Source: Orenia metallireducens (GTDB taxonomy: Bacteria; Bacillota; Halanaerobiia; Halobacteroidales; Halobacteroidaceae). From it: 64,000 bases of DNA. Below are positions 35,705 through 44,200 of the stretch, piece by piece. The stretch's first letter is position 1. Each line of letters opens with the position of its first letter. The stretch spans positions 218,825 to 282,824 of the forward strand of contig NZ_LWDV01000009.1 of assembly GCF_001693735.1 (NCBI RefSeq), written 5' to 3'. Below the pieces are notes generated by a model. The model was not told where the DNA came from and did no database searches. It worked only from the letters and a program-made list of their open reading frames with translations. The position numbers and the translations under genes are program-made.

Positions 35705-36430
35705 ATGGAAGTTATACCAGCAATAGATATTCGTAATGGAAATTGTGTCCGTTTATATAAAGGTGATTTTGAACAAGAGACTGTCTATGGTGATCCAATT
35801 GAGATGGCTAGATTATGGGCAAGTAAAGGGGCTAGCCGTTTACATATCGTTGATTTAGATGGTGCTTTAGATGGTAAGCCTACTAATTTGGAGTTAATCT
35901 CTAAAATCGTTAAAGAGGTGGAGGTTCCAGTACAGGTCGGTGGTGGAATCAGAACTATGGAGATTATCAAGAGTTACTTATCAGTTGGAGTAGATAGAGT
36001 AATTATTGGAACAGCAGCGATTGAGAATCCTAAGTTGGTTGTAGAAGGGATCAAGGAGTTTGGTGCCGCTAGAATTGTAGTAGGTATCGATGCTAAGAAT
36101 AATTATGTAGCTACTGAAGGGTGGCTAGAGACTTCTGATACTACTGTAATTGATTTGGGTAAAGCAATGAAAGCTAGAGGTGTAGAGTGGGTTGTTTATA
36201 CTGATATCAGTAAAGATGGGACTTTAACAGGTCCGAATATAGAGAGTACTCAAACTTTGGCTAAAGAGACAGGCTTAAAGGTGATTGCCTCTGGAGGGGT
36301 ATCTAAACTAGAGGATATTAAGAATTTAAAGATGATAGAAGAGGATGGAGTAGTAGGAGTGATTACAGGAAAAGCAATCTATACCGATAGTTTAGATTTA
36401 GAAGAAGCAATTAAGATTAGTAACGAGTAA
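35705..36430 (+). CDS. hisA: ProFAR isomerase (HisA)
   Basis: A 241-aa TIM barrel that opens the ribose ring of ProFAR. PAIDIRNGNCVRL with the catalytic aspartate D8, VGGGIRTME, IIGTAAIENP and YTDISKDGTLTGPN (second aspartate) are typical. Starts directly after the hisH stop. Confidence 0.96.
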   Translation: MEVIPAIDIRNGNCVRLYKGDFEQETVYGDPIEMARLWASKGASRLHIVDLDGALDGKPTNLELISKIVKEVEVPVQVGGGIRTMEIIKSYLSVGVDRVIIGTAAIENPKLVVEGIKEFGAARIVVGIDAKNNYVATEGWLETSDTTVIDLGKAMKARGVEWVVYTDISKDGTLTGPNIESTQTLAKETGLKVIASGGVSKLEDIKNLKMIEEDGVVGVITGKAIYTDSLDLEEAIKISNE

Positions 36431-36510
36431 CGGGTGAAGAGTGACGATTAAAAAGAATAAAGAACAAAGAATTTAACTTGTTACCTGTTACTCTCTCACC
36501 TGTCACTGTA
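36421..36510 (+). repeat. Intergenic hairpin between hisA and hisF
   Basis: GTAACGGGTGAAGAGTGAC (36426-36444) pairs with GTTACTCTCTCACCTGTCAC (36487-36506) with a few mismatches. Overlaps the last codons of hisA and ends before the hisF ribosome binding site. Confidence 0.7.
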
Positions 36511-36530
36511 CTTAAGAAAGGAGTGATTTT

Positions 36531-37298
36531 ATGTTAGCAAAGCGGATTATTCCCTGCCTTGATGTAGATAAGGGAAGGGTAGTTAAAGGGGTTAATTTTG
36601 TTGATATTCGTGATGCAGGAGATCCTGTAGAGTTGGCTGCTTTTTATGATAGGGAAGGTGCTGATGAGTTAGTCTTTTTAGATATTACAGCATCTAGCGA
36701 TAAGCGTAAGACGATGGTTGATGTAGTTAAACGGACTGCTGAGAAGGTGTTTATTCCCTTTACTATCGGTGGAGGAATTAGAACAACTGAAGATATGAGA
36801 GAGTTATTAAAGGCTGGAGCAGATAAGATATCAATCAATTCAGCAGCAGTGAAGAATCCCGAGTTGATTAGAGATGGTGCTCAAAAGTTTGGAAGCCAAT
36901 GTATAGTTGTAGCTATAGATGCAAAGCGTAAAGGTGATTCTTGGGAAGTCTTTGTTCATGGGGGAAGAACAGCAACAAGTATTGATGTAATTGATTGGGC
37001 TAAGCAAATAGAAGAATTAGGTGGAGGAGAGATTCTCTTAACCAGTATGGATGGAGATGGTACTAAAGATGGTTATGATAATGAGCTAAATAAAGCAGTA
37101 TCAGAGGCTGTAAATATTCCTGTTATCGCATCAGGAGGAGCAGGAAATTTAGAGCATATTAAAGAGGCGTTTACTCTAGGAAAAGCAGATGCAGCACTGG
37201 CAGCATCTATCTTCCACTTTAAGGAGTACACAATCGAAGAGACAAAGAAATACTTAAAGAAAGAGGGGGTTAATGTTCGATGTCTATCAAGAATTTAA
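36531..37298 (+). CDS. hisF: Imidazole glycerol phosphate synthase, cyclase subunit
   Basis: A 255-aa TIM barrel forming IGP and [26 protein letters not shown] split by the catalytic D11, [35 protein letters not shown] (D130 region) and PVIASGGAG are family motifs. Overlaps hisIE by 19 bases. Confidence 0.96.
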   Translation: MLAKRIIPCLDVDKGRVVKGVNFVDIRDAGDPVELAAFYDREGADELVFLDITASSDKRKTMVDVVKRTAEKVFIPFTIGGGIRTTEDMRELLKAGADKISINSAAVKNPELIRDGAQKFGSQCIVVAIDAKRKGDSWEVFVHGGRTATSIDVIDWAKQIEELGGGEILLTSMDGDGTKDGYDNELNKAVSEAVNIPVIASGGAGNLEHIKEAFTLGKADAALAASIFHFKEYTIEETKKYLKKEGVNVRCLSRI

Positions 37299-37930
37299 AG
37301 TTTGATGAAAAGGGGTTGATACCTGCTATCATTCAAGATGCAGCTACAAAAGAGGTCTTAATGATGGCTTATATGAATGAGGAGTCTTTGAAGAATACAA
37401 TTAGAACAGGGAGAACCTGTTTTTGGAGTAGAAGTCGTCAAGAACTATGGTGGAAAGGAGAGACTTCAGGGCATATTCAAGAGGTTGTAGAGATAGATTA
37501 TGATTGTGATGGTGATACCTTACTATTAAAGGTTAATCAGACTGGCGGAGCTTGCCATACAGGTCATAAATCTTGTTTCTATCGTGGAATTAAGCGGGAG
37601 AAAGATGTGGAGAAGGTATTTGACCCTAAAGAGGTTTATAAGAAATCTTTAGATGCTGATATATTAGATGAATTATATGAGGTTATTAAAGATAGAAAAG
37701 AAAATCCAGAGGAAGGCTCTTATACTTCATCATTATATAAAAAGGGTGAGAATGCCTTCTTAAAGAAGATAGGAGAAGAGGCTACAGAGGTTGTAATGGC
37801 TGCTAAAGAGAATGACCAAGGTGAGATTATTTATGAGGTAGCCGATTTACTATATCACTTGATGGTGATGATGGTTTATTATGGTGTTGATTTAAAGGAG
37901 ATATATCAAGAGTTAGAGGGTAGAAGATAG
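37280..37930 (+). CDS. hisIE: Phosphoribosyl-AMP cyclohydrolase / phosphoribosyl-ATP pyrophosphatase
   Basis: Bifunctional 216-aa enzyme for steps two and three. Residues 1-110 are HisI ([10 protein letters not shown]-like [20 protein letters not shown] and [14 protein letters not shown] with metal-binding cysteines). Residues about 120-216 are HisE ([24 protein letters not shown] broken over its MazG-like helix pair). The his operon ends here without hisC or a histidinol phosphatase, so those steps must be encoded elsewhere. Confidence 0.95.
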   Translation: MSIKNLKFDEKGLIPAIIQDAATKEVLMMAYMNEESLKNTIRTGRTCFWSRSRQELWWKGETSGHIQEVVEIDYDCDGDTLLLKVNQTGGACHTGHKSCFYRGIKREKDVEKVFDPKEVYKKSLDADILDELYEVIKDRKENPEEGSYTSSLYKKGENAFLKKIGEEATEVVMAAKENDQGEIIYEVADLLYHLMVMMVYYGVDLKEIYQELEGRR

Positions 37931-38210
37931 GAAAAATTCGGTCGGGAATTTTTCCATCACGAAGAGTTGAAAGAACTCGAAGGGGAAGAATTTAGAGTAA
38001 GCAGAATATTTAATTTATAATTCAGAGTATCTGGTTATAGATAGATATATAGGAGAAATTCGGTCGGGAATTTTTCCATCACGAAGAGTTCAAAGAACTC
38101 GAAGGGGAAGAATTTAGAATAAGCAGAATATTTAATTTATAATTCAGAGTATTTGGTTATAGATAGATATATATAGGAAAAATTCGGTCGGGAATTTTTC
38201 CCTTATGAGT
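37929..38210. repeat. Tandem repeat of 122-124 bp, two full units plus a partial third
   Basis: Units begin at 37929, 38051 and 38175 with AGGAAAAATTCGGTCGGG (unit 2 has one base changed). Each unit holds a hairpin GGAAAAATTC/GAATTTTTCC and a second, GAGTT-GAAAG-AACTC. Units 1 and 2 differ at only a few bases. The third diverges after about 35 bases. Confidence 0.92.
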
Positions 38211-38481
38211 TTCAAGAAACTCTCCGTGATTATAAAGTTTCTCAAAAACATCAAACTTTATTTCTCTGTACAAAGAGTGAAGAGTTCGAAAGAAATTGTA
38301 GAGAGAAATCTTTGAGTTATAGGTTATAATTTAGTAGAAAATCAACTAGAATATTTCAAAAGCTGTCTATTTAAGATGGCTTTTCTTTTATTTTAGACTA
38401 TAAAAATACATATTTCCTTAAGATTATTGATAAATTTTATTTTTTGGATAAATTTTTAATTAACTAAGGAGGAATTACTAG
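38211..38481. other. Gene-free stretch between the his repeats and the che genes
   Basis: AT-rich, with repeat debris such as GAGTTTCAAGAAACTC (about 38207-38222) and a terminator at 38358. No ORF. Confidence 0.5.
38358..38388 (+). terminator. Intrinsic terminator downstream of the his operon
   Basis: AAAAGCTGTC / GATGGCTTTT, with two G-U pairs, followed by CTTTTATTTT. Confidence 0.72.
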
Positions 38482-38532
38482 ATGAAATCACGAATTATTA
38501 AGTTAAAAGAATCTTTAAAAAGGTATTTATAA
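38482..38532 (+). CDS. Possible 16-aa leader or remnant peptide before cheW
   Basis: ATG 38482 follows a strong AAGGAGGAATT. The frame reads MKSRIIKLKESLKRYL and stops at TAA 38530-38532, but after this single stop it stays open to TAG at 38596-38598 (RYSIKIADTRKDIKEEI...). This may be a short leader peptide or a longer small protein broken by one nonsense codon. No family recognised. Confidence 0.35.
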   Translation: MKSRIIKLKESLKRYL

Positions 38533-38627
38533 AGGTATTCAATAAAGATAGCGGATACAAGAAAGGATATAAAAGAAGAAATAAATTATATAAAATAGAT
38601 TTTTATTTTATGAAAGGAGGATACATT

Positions 38628-39086
38628 ATGTCAAATGAAACAGGGCAAATTATTGTTTTTGATATAGGAGAAGAGAAGTTTGGTGTTAAGATTACTGAGG
38701 TACATGAGATTATCCGTATGAAGAAGATAACTGAGCTTCCAATCAATTCGCCTTATATAGCTGGAATTATTAATTTACGAGGAGATATTATTTCAGTTAT
38801 TGACCTAAGAAAGAGGTTTGGAATAGATAATATAGTTGAAGATGACAATACTAGAATCATTGTTGTAGAGTTTGAAGGTCAAAATGTAGGGCTAATTGTA
38901 GATGCTGTATCTGAGGTGCTACATATTGATGAGAGTAAGGTAGATGTTCCACCTAAGAGTATGGCTGGAATCAAGAATGATTATATTAGAGGGATAATTA
39001 AAGTAGGAGAGGATATAGTCATCTTGTTAGAATTAGGTAATTTATTAAAATCAAAAGAAAAGATTGAATTGGATAAGGAATCATAA
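38628..39086 (+). CDS. cheW: Chemotaxis coupling protein CheW
   Basis: Links chemoreceptors to CheA. The 152-aa protein shows the CheW fold: QIIVFDIGEEKFGVKI, LPINSPYIAGIINLRGDIISVIDLR split around the NLRG signature, and VDAVSEVLHI. ATG 38628 with AAAGGAGG; the 38610 start precedes that site. First gene of cheW-cheA-cheY-cheB. Confidence 0.94.
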   Translation: MSNETGQIIVFDIGEEKFGVKITEVHEIIRMKKITELPINSPYIAGIINLRGDIISVIDLRKRFGIDNIVEDDNTRIIVVEFEGQNVGLIVDAVSEVLHIDESKVDVPPKSMAGIKNDYIRGIIKVGEDIVILLELGNLLKSKEKIELDKES

Positions 39087-39119
39087 TAGTGGATTTAATT
39101 AGGAAGGGGGAGTTTAATT

Positions 39120-41111
39120 ATGGATATGAGTGATTTTCAAGAATTATATGCTAGTGAATCTAGAGAACATCTTGATCTTTTAAATGATGCACTCTTGACT
39201 TTAGAGAATAACCCTGATGATATGGAAATGATAAATGAAGCTTTTAGGGCAGCCCATACCTTAAAAGGTATGGCAGGAACTATGGGTTTTGATAATGTTA
39301 GTGAATTAGCTCATGCTATGGAAAATGTTATGGATTTAATTAGAGATGAGACTTTAGCTGTTAATACTGAGGTTATCAATATACTCTTTAAAGCAGTAGA
39401 TATGTTAGAGTTATTAAGTAATAGTCCTGAAGAGACTACTGGATTACATGCTTTGATCAATGAATTAAAGGCATATTCCCAAGGTGATAGAACAGCAGAT
39501 ACTCAAAATAAGAGTATAGCTAACGTTAGCCATGATAGTAAATTTAATTTGACCCAAGAAGAGATAGAGATGACCCAAAATGCTCAAGGGCATCCCATGA
39601 CTATTAGAGTTAAATTAGAAGAAGATTGTGTCTTCAAATCATTAAGGGCAGATATGGTCTTAGATGCTTTAGAAGAGCATGGGGAATTGATTAAAGCAAA
39701 TCCTAAGATAGAGAAGATTAAAAATGAGGAGTTTGAGACTACCTTCTATATTCTATTCTCAACTAAAGATGATAAGGATGTAATTTATGATGCCTTAAAT
39801 AGTGTCTCTGAGGTTGAAAAGGTAGAAATTACCCTTATTGAAGATATAACTCAATTATTAGTAACAGAAGACAATCAGGTTGAAGCAGAAGATACTATTG
39901 TTAGTGAAGATGATGAAGAGAAGAAGCCAAAAGCAACTACGTTATCCAAGCGCTTAAAATCCAATAATACAATTAGGGTAGATGTAGAACGATTGGATGC
40001 TTTAATGAATTTAGTTGCAGAGTTGGTTATTAAGAGAACTCAGGTAGAGTCTGTTGGTAGAAGTTATAATTTAGACGAATTGAACAAAAAGTTGAAGCCA
40101 TTAAGTAAGGTAACTACTGAATTACAAAATGCAGTAATGGAGATGAGAATGGTTCCAATTAGTTTAGTATTTAACCGATTCCCTAGGTTGGTTAGAGACT
40201 TATCCCAAGAATTAGATAAGAATATCAACTTAGTGATTGAAGGTGAAGATACAGAATTAGATAGAACTATTATCGATGAAATTGGAGATCCTCTAGTTCA
40301 TATGATTCGTAATTCTATAGATCATGGTATTGAAAGTCCAGCAGAAAGAGAAAAGTTTGGAAAAGATCCAATTGGTTTAGTTAGATTGTCTGCTTTCCAT
40401 GAAGGAAATAATGTTGTAATTCAGATTCAAGATGATGGACATGGAATTGATCCTAAGTTTATTGGAAATAAGGCAGTAGAGAAAGGTGTTATTTCTCAAT
40501 CTGAATTAGAAACTATGAGTAATAATGATATAATTAAATTAATTTTTGCTCCAGGGTTTAGTACTGCAGCTAAAGTAAGTGATGTTTCAGGTCGTGGAGT
40601 AGGAATGGATGTTGTAAAGAATAAGATAGAATCATTAAGTGGTTCTGTTGATATTACTTCAGAAGTTGGTAAAGGTTCTGTCTTTACTATTAAATTACCA
40701 TTGACATTATCTATTATTCAAGGTTTCTTGACTAAAGTAGCAAATCAAGATTATGTAATCCCATTAGAATCGATTCAAGAGATTGTAGATGTCAATCTAG
40801 ATGAGATTCAAACTATTAGAAAAGAGAAAGTTATTCACCGTAGAGGATCTGTAATTCCATTAATCTCTTTACGCAATAAGTTGAATAAACCAACATTAGA
40901 AGAGAAAAGAGATGAAATTCCTACAGTTATTGTTGAAGTAGGAGATGAAAATTATGGTTTAATGGTTGACTCTATTATTGGACAACAAGAGGTAGTAATT
41001 AAGAGGATTAATGATTTATCAGAGAATCTGCAAAAGATTGCTGGTGGAGCTATTCTAGGTGATGGTAGTATTGCCTTAATTATTAATGTAGAGGAAATTA
41101 CAACTGGTTAG
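39120..41111 (+). CDS. cheA: Chemotaxis histidine kinase CheA
   Basis: 663 aa with the full domain order. P1 Hpt (1-110) has phosphoacceptor H46 in AAHTLKGMAG. A P2-like CheY/CheB-binding domain lies at about 160-245. P3 dimerisation is about 280-345. P4 kinase (about 350-525) has the N box HMIRNSIDHGIE, QDDGHGID and GRGVGMDVV. P5 CheW-like regulatory domain is about 530-660. The ATG follows AGGAAGGGGGA. Ends 13 bases before cheY. Confidence 0.96.
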   Translation: MDMSDFQELYASESREHLDLLNDALLTLENNPDDMEMINEAFRAAHTLKGMAGTMGFDNVSELAHAMENVMDLIRDETLAVNTEVINILFKAVDMLELLSNSPEETTGLHALINELKAYSQGDRTADTQNKSIANVSHDSKFNLTQEEIEMTQNAQGHPMTIRVKLEEDCVFKSLRADMVLDALEEHGELIKANPKIEKIKNEEFETTFYILFSTKDDKDVIYDALNSVSEVEKVEITLIEDITQLLVTEDNQVEAEDTIVSEDDEEKKPKATTLSKRLKSNNTIRVDVERLDALMNLVAELVIKRTQVESVGRSYNLDELNKKLKPLSKVTTELQNAVMEMRMVPISLVFNRFPRLVRDLSQELDKNINLVIEGEDTELDRTIIDEIGDPLVHMIRNSIDHGIESPAEREKFGKDPIGLVRLSAFHEGNNVVIQIQDDGHGIDPKFIGNKAVEKGVISQSELETMSNNDIIKLIFAPGFSTAAKVSDVSGRGVGMDVVKNKIESLSGSVDITSEVGKGSVFTIKLPLTLSIIQGFLTKVANQDYVIPLESIQEIVDVNLDEIQTIRKEKVIHRRGSVIPLISLRNKLNKPTLEEKRDEIPTVIVEVGDENYGLMVDSIIGQQEVVIKRINDLSENLQKIAGGAILGDGSIALIINVEEITTG

Positions 41112-41124
41112 GAGGGGAACTATC

Positions 41125-41487
41125 TTGTCGAAATCTGTATTAATTGTTGATGATGCACAATTTATGCGTACAATGTTAGGAAAATTAATTGAAGAGAATG
41201 GTTATGAGGTAGCTGGAGAAGCTATTAATGGTGAAGAAGCTATACAGAAATATATGGATTTATCCCCAGATTTGGTGACAATGGATATTACTATGCCTAA
41301 GATGGATGGTGTTGAAGCTACTAAACAGATTCTTGCCTTCAATCCTGAAGCTAAAGTAATCATGTGTAGTGCTATGGGGCAAAAGCCAATGGTAGTGGAG
41401 TCCTTAAAAGCAGGGGCAAAGGACTTTATAGTAAAACCTATTAAACCAAATAAAGTAAAGGATGCCTTAAAGAATATCCTAGGTTAA
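41125..41487 (+). CDS. cheY: Chemotaxis response regulator CheY
   Basis: A 120-aa single receiver domain. VDDAQFMR gives the acidic pair at residues 9-10, D54 in VTMDITMPKMDG is the phosphorylation site, and K104 lies in FIVKPIKP. The start is TTG 41125 after GGAGGGG. Signals the flagellar switch; no flagellar genes are in the window. A degraded copy of its 3' end lies just downstream. Confidence 0.95.
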   Translation: MSKSVLIVDDAQFMRTMLGKLIEENGYEVAGEAINGEEAIQKYMDLSPDLVTMDITMPKMDGVEATKQILAFNPEAKVIMCSAMGQKPMVVESLKAGAKDFIVKPIKPNKVKDALKNILG

Positions 41488-41526
41488 AACTATTTATGAA
41501 TTAGCGAAGGTTTCTTTAGAATTTGT

Positions 41527-41600
41527 AGTAATGACTTTATATTAAAACTAATCAAGCCAAATAGAGTAAAGGATGTTTAAAATTACTCTAGGCTAATATA
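41527..41600 (+). pseudogene. Degenerate duplicate of the cheY 3' end
   Basis: GACTTTATATTAAAACTAATCAAGCC and following AAATAGAGTAAAGGATG, CTCTAGGCTAA line up with the end of cheY at 41422-41487 (GACTTTATAGTAAAACC..., AAATAAAGTAAAGGATG, TCCTAGGTTAA), including the stop codon. Small indels destroy the frame. Suggests an old tandem duplication or slippage at the end of cheY. Confidence 0.75.
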
Positions 41601-42025
41601 TGTTTAGTTACAGAGTGCTTTTAGAACTTTAATTTCAGAGAAGTTTTAGGATAGATATAATATATTATTTAAAAGTTTAGGAAAGACTTTATATTGTATA
41701 TTATAGGGAAAAATTAGCAAGAAGTTAATTTAATAGAAAAATAATCTGACTAAATTGGCTATACAATTAAATTTTCTCTATATTTTAAAGTTTTCTCATA
41801 AGGCTTAGTCTATATCTAAAAGAGGAGTTTATTATAAAAGGTAGTCTTTTTTGAAAATTAACATCTTTATTAAATTATAGATTAAGCCTAGAAATTATAA
41901 TTATAATATTTTTAGTATATTTAAAATTAAATTAATTTGAATGAGTATATAATATAAATTAAGTTTTAGAAGGTACATTGTATATAGAAGAACAACTCTA
42001 AAAAGAAATTTAAAATCTTATTTTT
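41601..42025. other. Gene-free AT-rich stretch between cheY and cheB
   Basis: No ORF, promoter or terminator seen. Together with the cheY remnant and a family B repeat it separates cheB from the cheWAY genes by about 730 bases, so cheB probably has its own promoter. Confidence 0.5.
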
Positions 42026-42111
42026 GCCACGGATTAATACGGATACAAGATTAATTAAAAATATAATTGTTATTTGCTTTTAATCCGTGATAATCTGTGT
42101 ATATCTGTGGC
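42026..42111. repeat. Interspersed inverted repeat, family B (copy 2)
   Basis: GCCACGGATTAATACGGATA at the left and GTGTATATCTGTGGC at the right; AATCCGTGATAATC in between. The terminal GCCACGG/CTGTGGC arms pair. Best preserved of the three copies. Confidence 0.75.
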
Positions 42112-42220
42112 GAATAATTGCTTTGTTTTTATTTCACTTTAGACTTGGAGATCTATAATATCTTCTGAGACTTTTTTAAAAATGTTTAGAGAGAAATTTC
42201 TCTTTAATGGGGGTGTCGAT

Positions 42221-43327
42221 TTGGCTTCATTATTAGGAATATCGAGACCAATTAAAGTGTTAGTAGTTGATGATTCTGCTTTTATGAGAAAAGTTGTTAG
42301 TGAAATGTTAGAAGAGGCAGATGATATAGAGGTTATCGATAAAGCAAGAAATGGAATAGATGCTTTGCGTAAGATTGAAACTGATGAACCTGATGTAATT
42401 ACTTTAGATGTAGAGATGCCTAAGATGGATGGATTGGAATTTCTACAGAAGTTACCAGAGTTGATTGGAAGGAATATTCCAGTTATTATGTTGAGTAGTT
42501 TGACTACAAAGCAGAGTAAAACTACAATTAAAGCATTAGAATTAGGAGCAATTGATTTTGTTGCTAAACCTTCTGGAAGTATCTCTTTGGATATAGATAA
42601 AGTTAAAGAAGAATTAATTGAAAAGGTGAGAATAGCAGCCGGGGCTAAATCTAAGTTAGCAAAAATCTCTAAAACCTTCTCAAGGACATTAAAGTCAGAG
42701 AAGAAGATGGTCAGTATAAAAAAAGTAGCTACTGAACAAGAATCATCTAATGGATCTACCACTGATCATATAAAGCTAGTGGTAATAGGTTCTTCAACTG
42801 GTGGACCTAGGGCTTTAAAGGAAGTAGTGACCTTATTGCCCAAAGATTTAAATGCTGCAATACTTATTATTCAACATATGCCTCCAGGGTTTACCACTTC
42901 TTTAGCTCAGAGATTAGATAAGTTATCTCATCTTAGAGTTAAAGAGGCTGAAGAAGGAGATAGACTAGAGAAAGGGCTTGCTTTATTAGCTCCAGGTGAT
43001 TACCATATGGTTATCGAAAATGGACAGGTTAAATTAAACCGGAATTCAAAGGTTCATAATGTTCGTCCAGCTGTAGATGTAACCATGGAATCTATTGCTC
43101 AGGATTATAATTCTAGAGCCATTGGAGTTATCTTAACTGGTATGGGTAAAGATGGAGCAGAAGGCATGAAGCTAATTAGGAATAATGGTGGTAAGACTAT
43201 AGGTCAAGATGAAGAGACCTGTGTAGTTTATGGTATGCCTAAAGTTGCCTATGAGATAGGTGGAGTAGAGGTTGTTAAGCCTATTGACCAGATTGCTAAA
43301 GAGATTGTGAGAATGGTAAACAGTTAA
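42221..43327 (+). CDS. cheB: Protein-glutamate methylesterase / glutamine deamidase CheB
   Basis: A 368-aa response regulator that demethylates chemoreceptors. Receiver domain 1-120 with VVDDSAFMRK and D63 in TLDVEMPKMDG; a linker; then the catalytic domain from about 175 with the triad in GSSTGGPRAL (Ser), IIQHMPPGFT (His) and GMGKDGAEGM (Asp). The start TTG 42221 follows GGGGGTG; the ATG at 42182 lacks a ribosome binding site. No cheR is in view. Confidence 0.94.
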   Translation: MASLLGISRPIKVLVVDDSAFMRKVVSEMLEEADDIEVIDKARNGIDALRKIETDEPDVITLDVEMPKMDGLEFLQKLPELIGRNIPVIMLSSLTTKQSKTTIKALELGAIDFVAKPSGSISLDIDKVKEELIEKVRIAAGAKSKLAKISKTFSRTLKSEKKMVSIKKVATEQESSNGSTTDHIKLVVIGSSTGGPRALKEVVTLLPKDLNAAILIIQHMPPGFTTSLAQRLDKLSHLRVKEAEEGDRLEKGLALLAPGDYHMVIENGQVKLNRNSKVHNVRPAVDVTMESIAQDYNSRAIGVILTGMGKDGAEGMKLIRNNGGKTIGQDEETCVVYGMPKVAYEIGGVEVVKPIDQIAKEIVRMVNS

Positions 43328-43342
43328 TTGAAGTTAATAAAG

Positions 43343-43386
43343 CATTACAAACAAAAGATGGTATATACCATCTTTTGTTTGTAATG
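43343..43386. terminator. 44-bp perfect palindrome after cheB, probable terminator
   Basis: Two 22-base arms are exact complements with no spacer. The descending arm contains TCTTTTGTTTG, which could serve as a U-rich release tract. Symmetric, so it could act on both strands. Confidence 0.8.
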
Positions 43387-43440
43387 TGGGATAATATCCA
43401 ATATTAAATTATATTTTGAAGCAGGGAGTGTAAGTTATAA

Positions 43441-44135
43441 GAAAAAGTAATTGAAGAAACAACTATTGAAAATCCTACAGTAACTTTTGGTGATAACTTC
43501 AGTGATAGTACTAGTGGCTGGATCATAATAAGACCCGTTCTGATGATTTAGGTAATATTGAAGGAGAATATAATTATGTAGATGAAGAATATGAAATTAA
43601 AGTTTTTAAAGAGAAGTGGATATTTTAGGCTTATGCACCAATTGAACTACTATCCTCAGAATATATGGTAAGTGTAGATACTAGGGTCGAAGGAAGCGGG
43701 AATAGTGGGATTATTTTTAATTATTTCGATAAGAATAACTATTCTTTATTATGTATTGAGACAAAATATAGCCACAATTATTATAAGTTAAGTAAGAAAG
43801 TTAATGGAGAATTCGATCAGAATAATGAATGGATAGAAGGAACTAATTATATCAATGATGGTATGAATAATATTAAGTTAGTACAAAAAGTGAACAAGAT
43901 ACATATCTATATTAATGAAAATCAAGTAGCAGTAGAGGATATTAATCAATATTCAGCTGGGATTAAAGTTGGATTATTTGTAACTACTTATGATGATATA
44001 ACAGGTGTAGTAGTTGGAAGGTTTGATAATTTTGAAGTTGCTGGTTATATGGCTGAAACCCAAGCTCAAATTTCTTTAAATAGAATTTCAAGTAATGATT
44101 CTATAAAATCAGTAGAAGAAGGTTCAATAAAATAA
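43441..44135 (+). pseudogene. Remnant of a concanavalin/LamG-like beta-sandwich protein
   Basis: 43441 onward reads NPTVTFGDNFSDSTSGW with no start codon (a TAA lies just upstream). A one-base deletion in TGG-GAT near 43517 shifts the frame; translation then continues NIEGEYNYVDEEYEIKV to a TAG at 43626-43628 where related proteins are likely to have Trp. The rest, 43629-44135, is open: VSVDTRVEGSGNSGIIFNY and IHIYINENQVAV are typical of LamG/DUF1080-like beta sandwiches. The N-terminal anchor or enzyme part is missing. Confidence 0.75.
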
Positions 44136-44170
44136 TTGAATAAATCAATTATATAAATTATTAATATAAG

Positions 44171-44196
44171 AACCCACAGGATTTATCCTGTGGGTT
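44171..44196. terminator. Intrinsic terminator at the end of the gyrA/parC-like gene
   Basis: AACCCACAGGAT / ATCCTGTGGGTT with a 2-base loop, between the remnant gene and the converging topoisomerase gene. Confidence 0.85.
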
Positions 44197-44200
44197 AAGT

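Noticed and set aside
37929-38210. CRISPR array
   Set aside because: The repeat units are 122-124 bp and abut each other almost identically; there are no short repeats with variable spacers and no cas genes.
42139-42762. 207-codon open frame on the - strand opposite cheB
   Set aside because: It lies within cheB, has no ribosome binding site, and its serine/isoleucine-rich composition is that of an antisense shadow.
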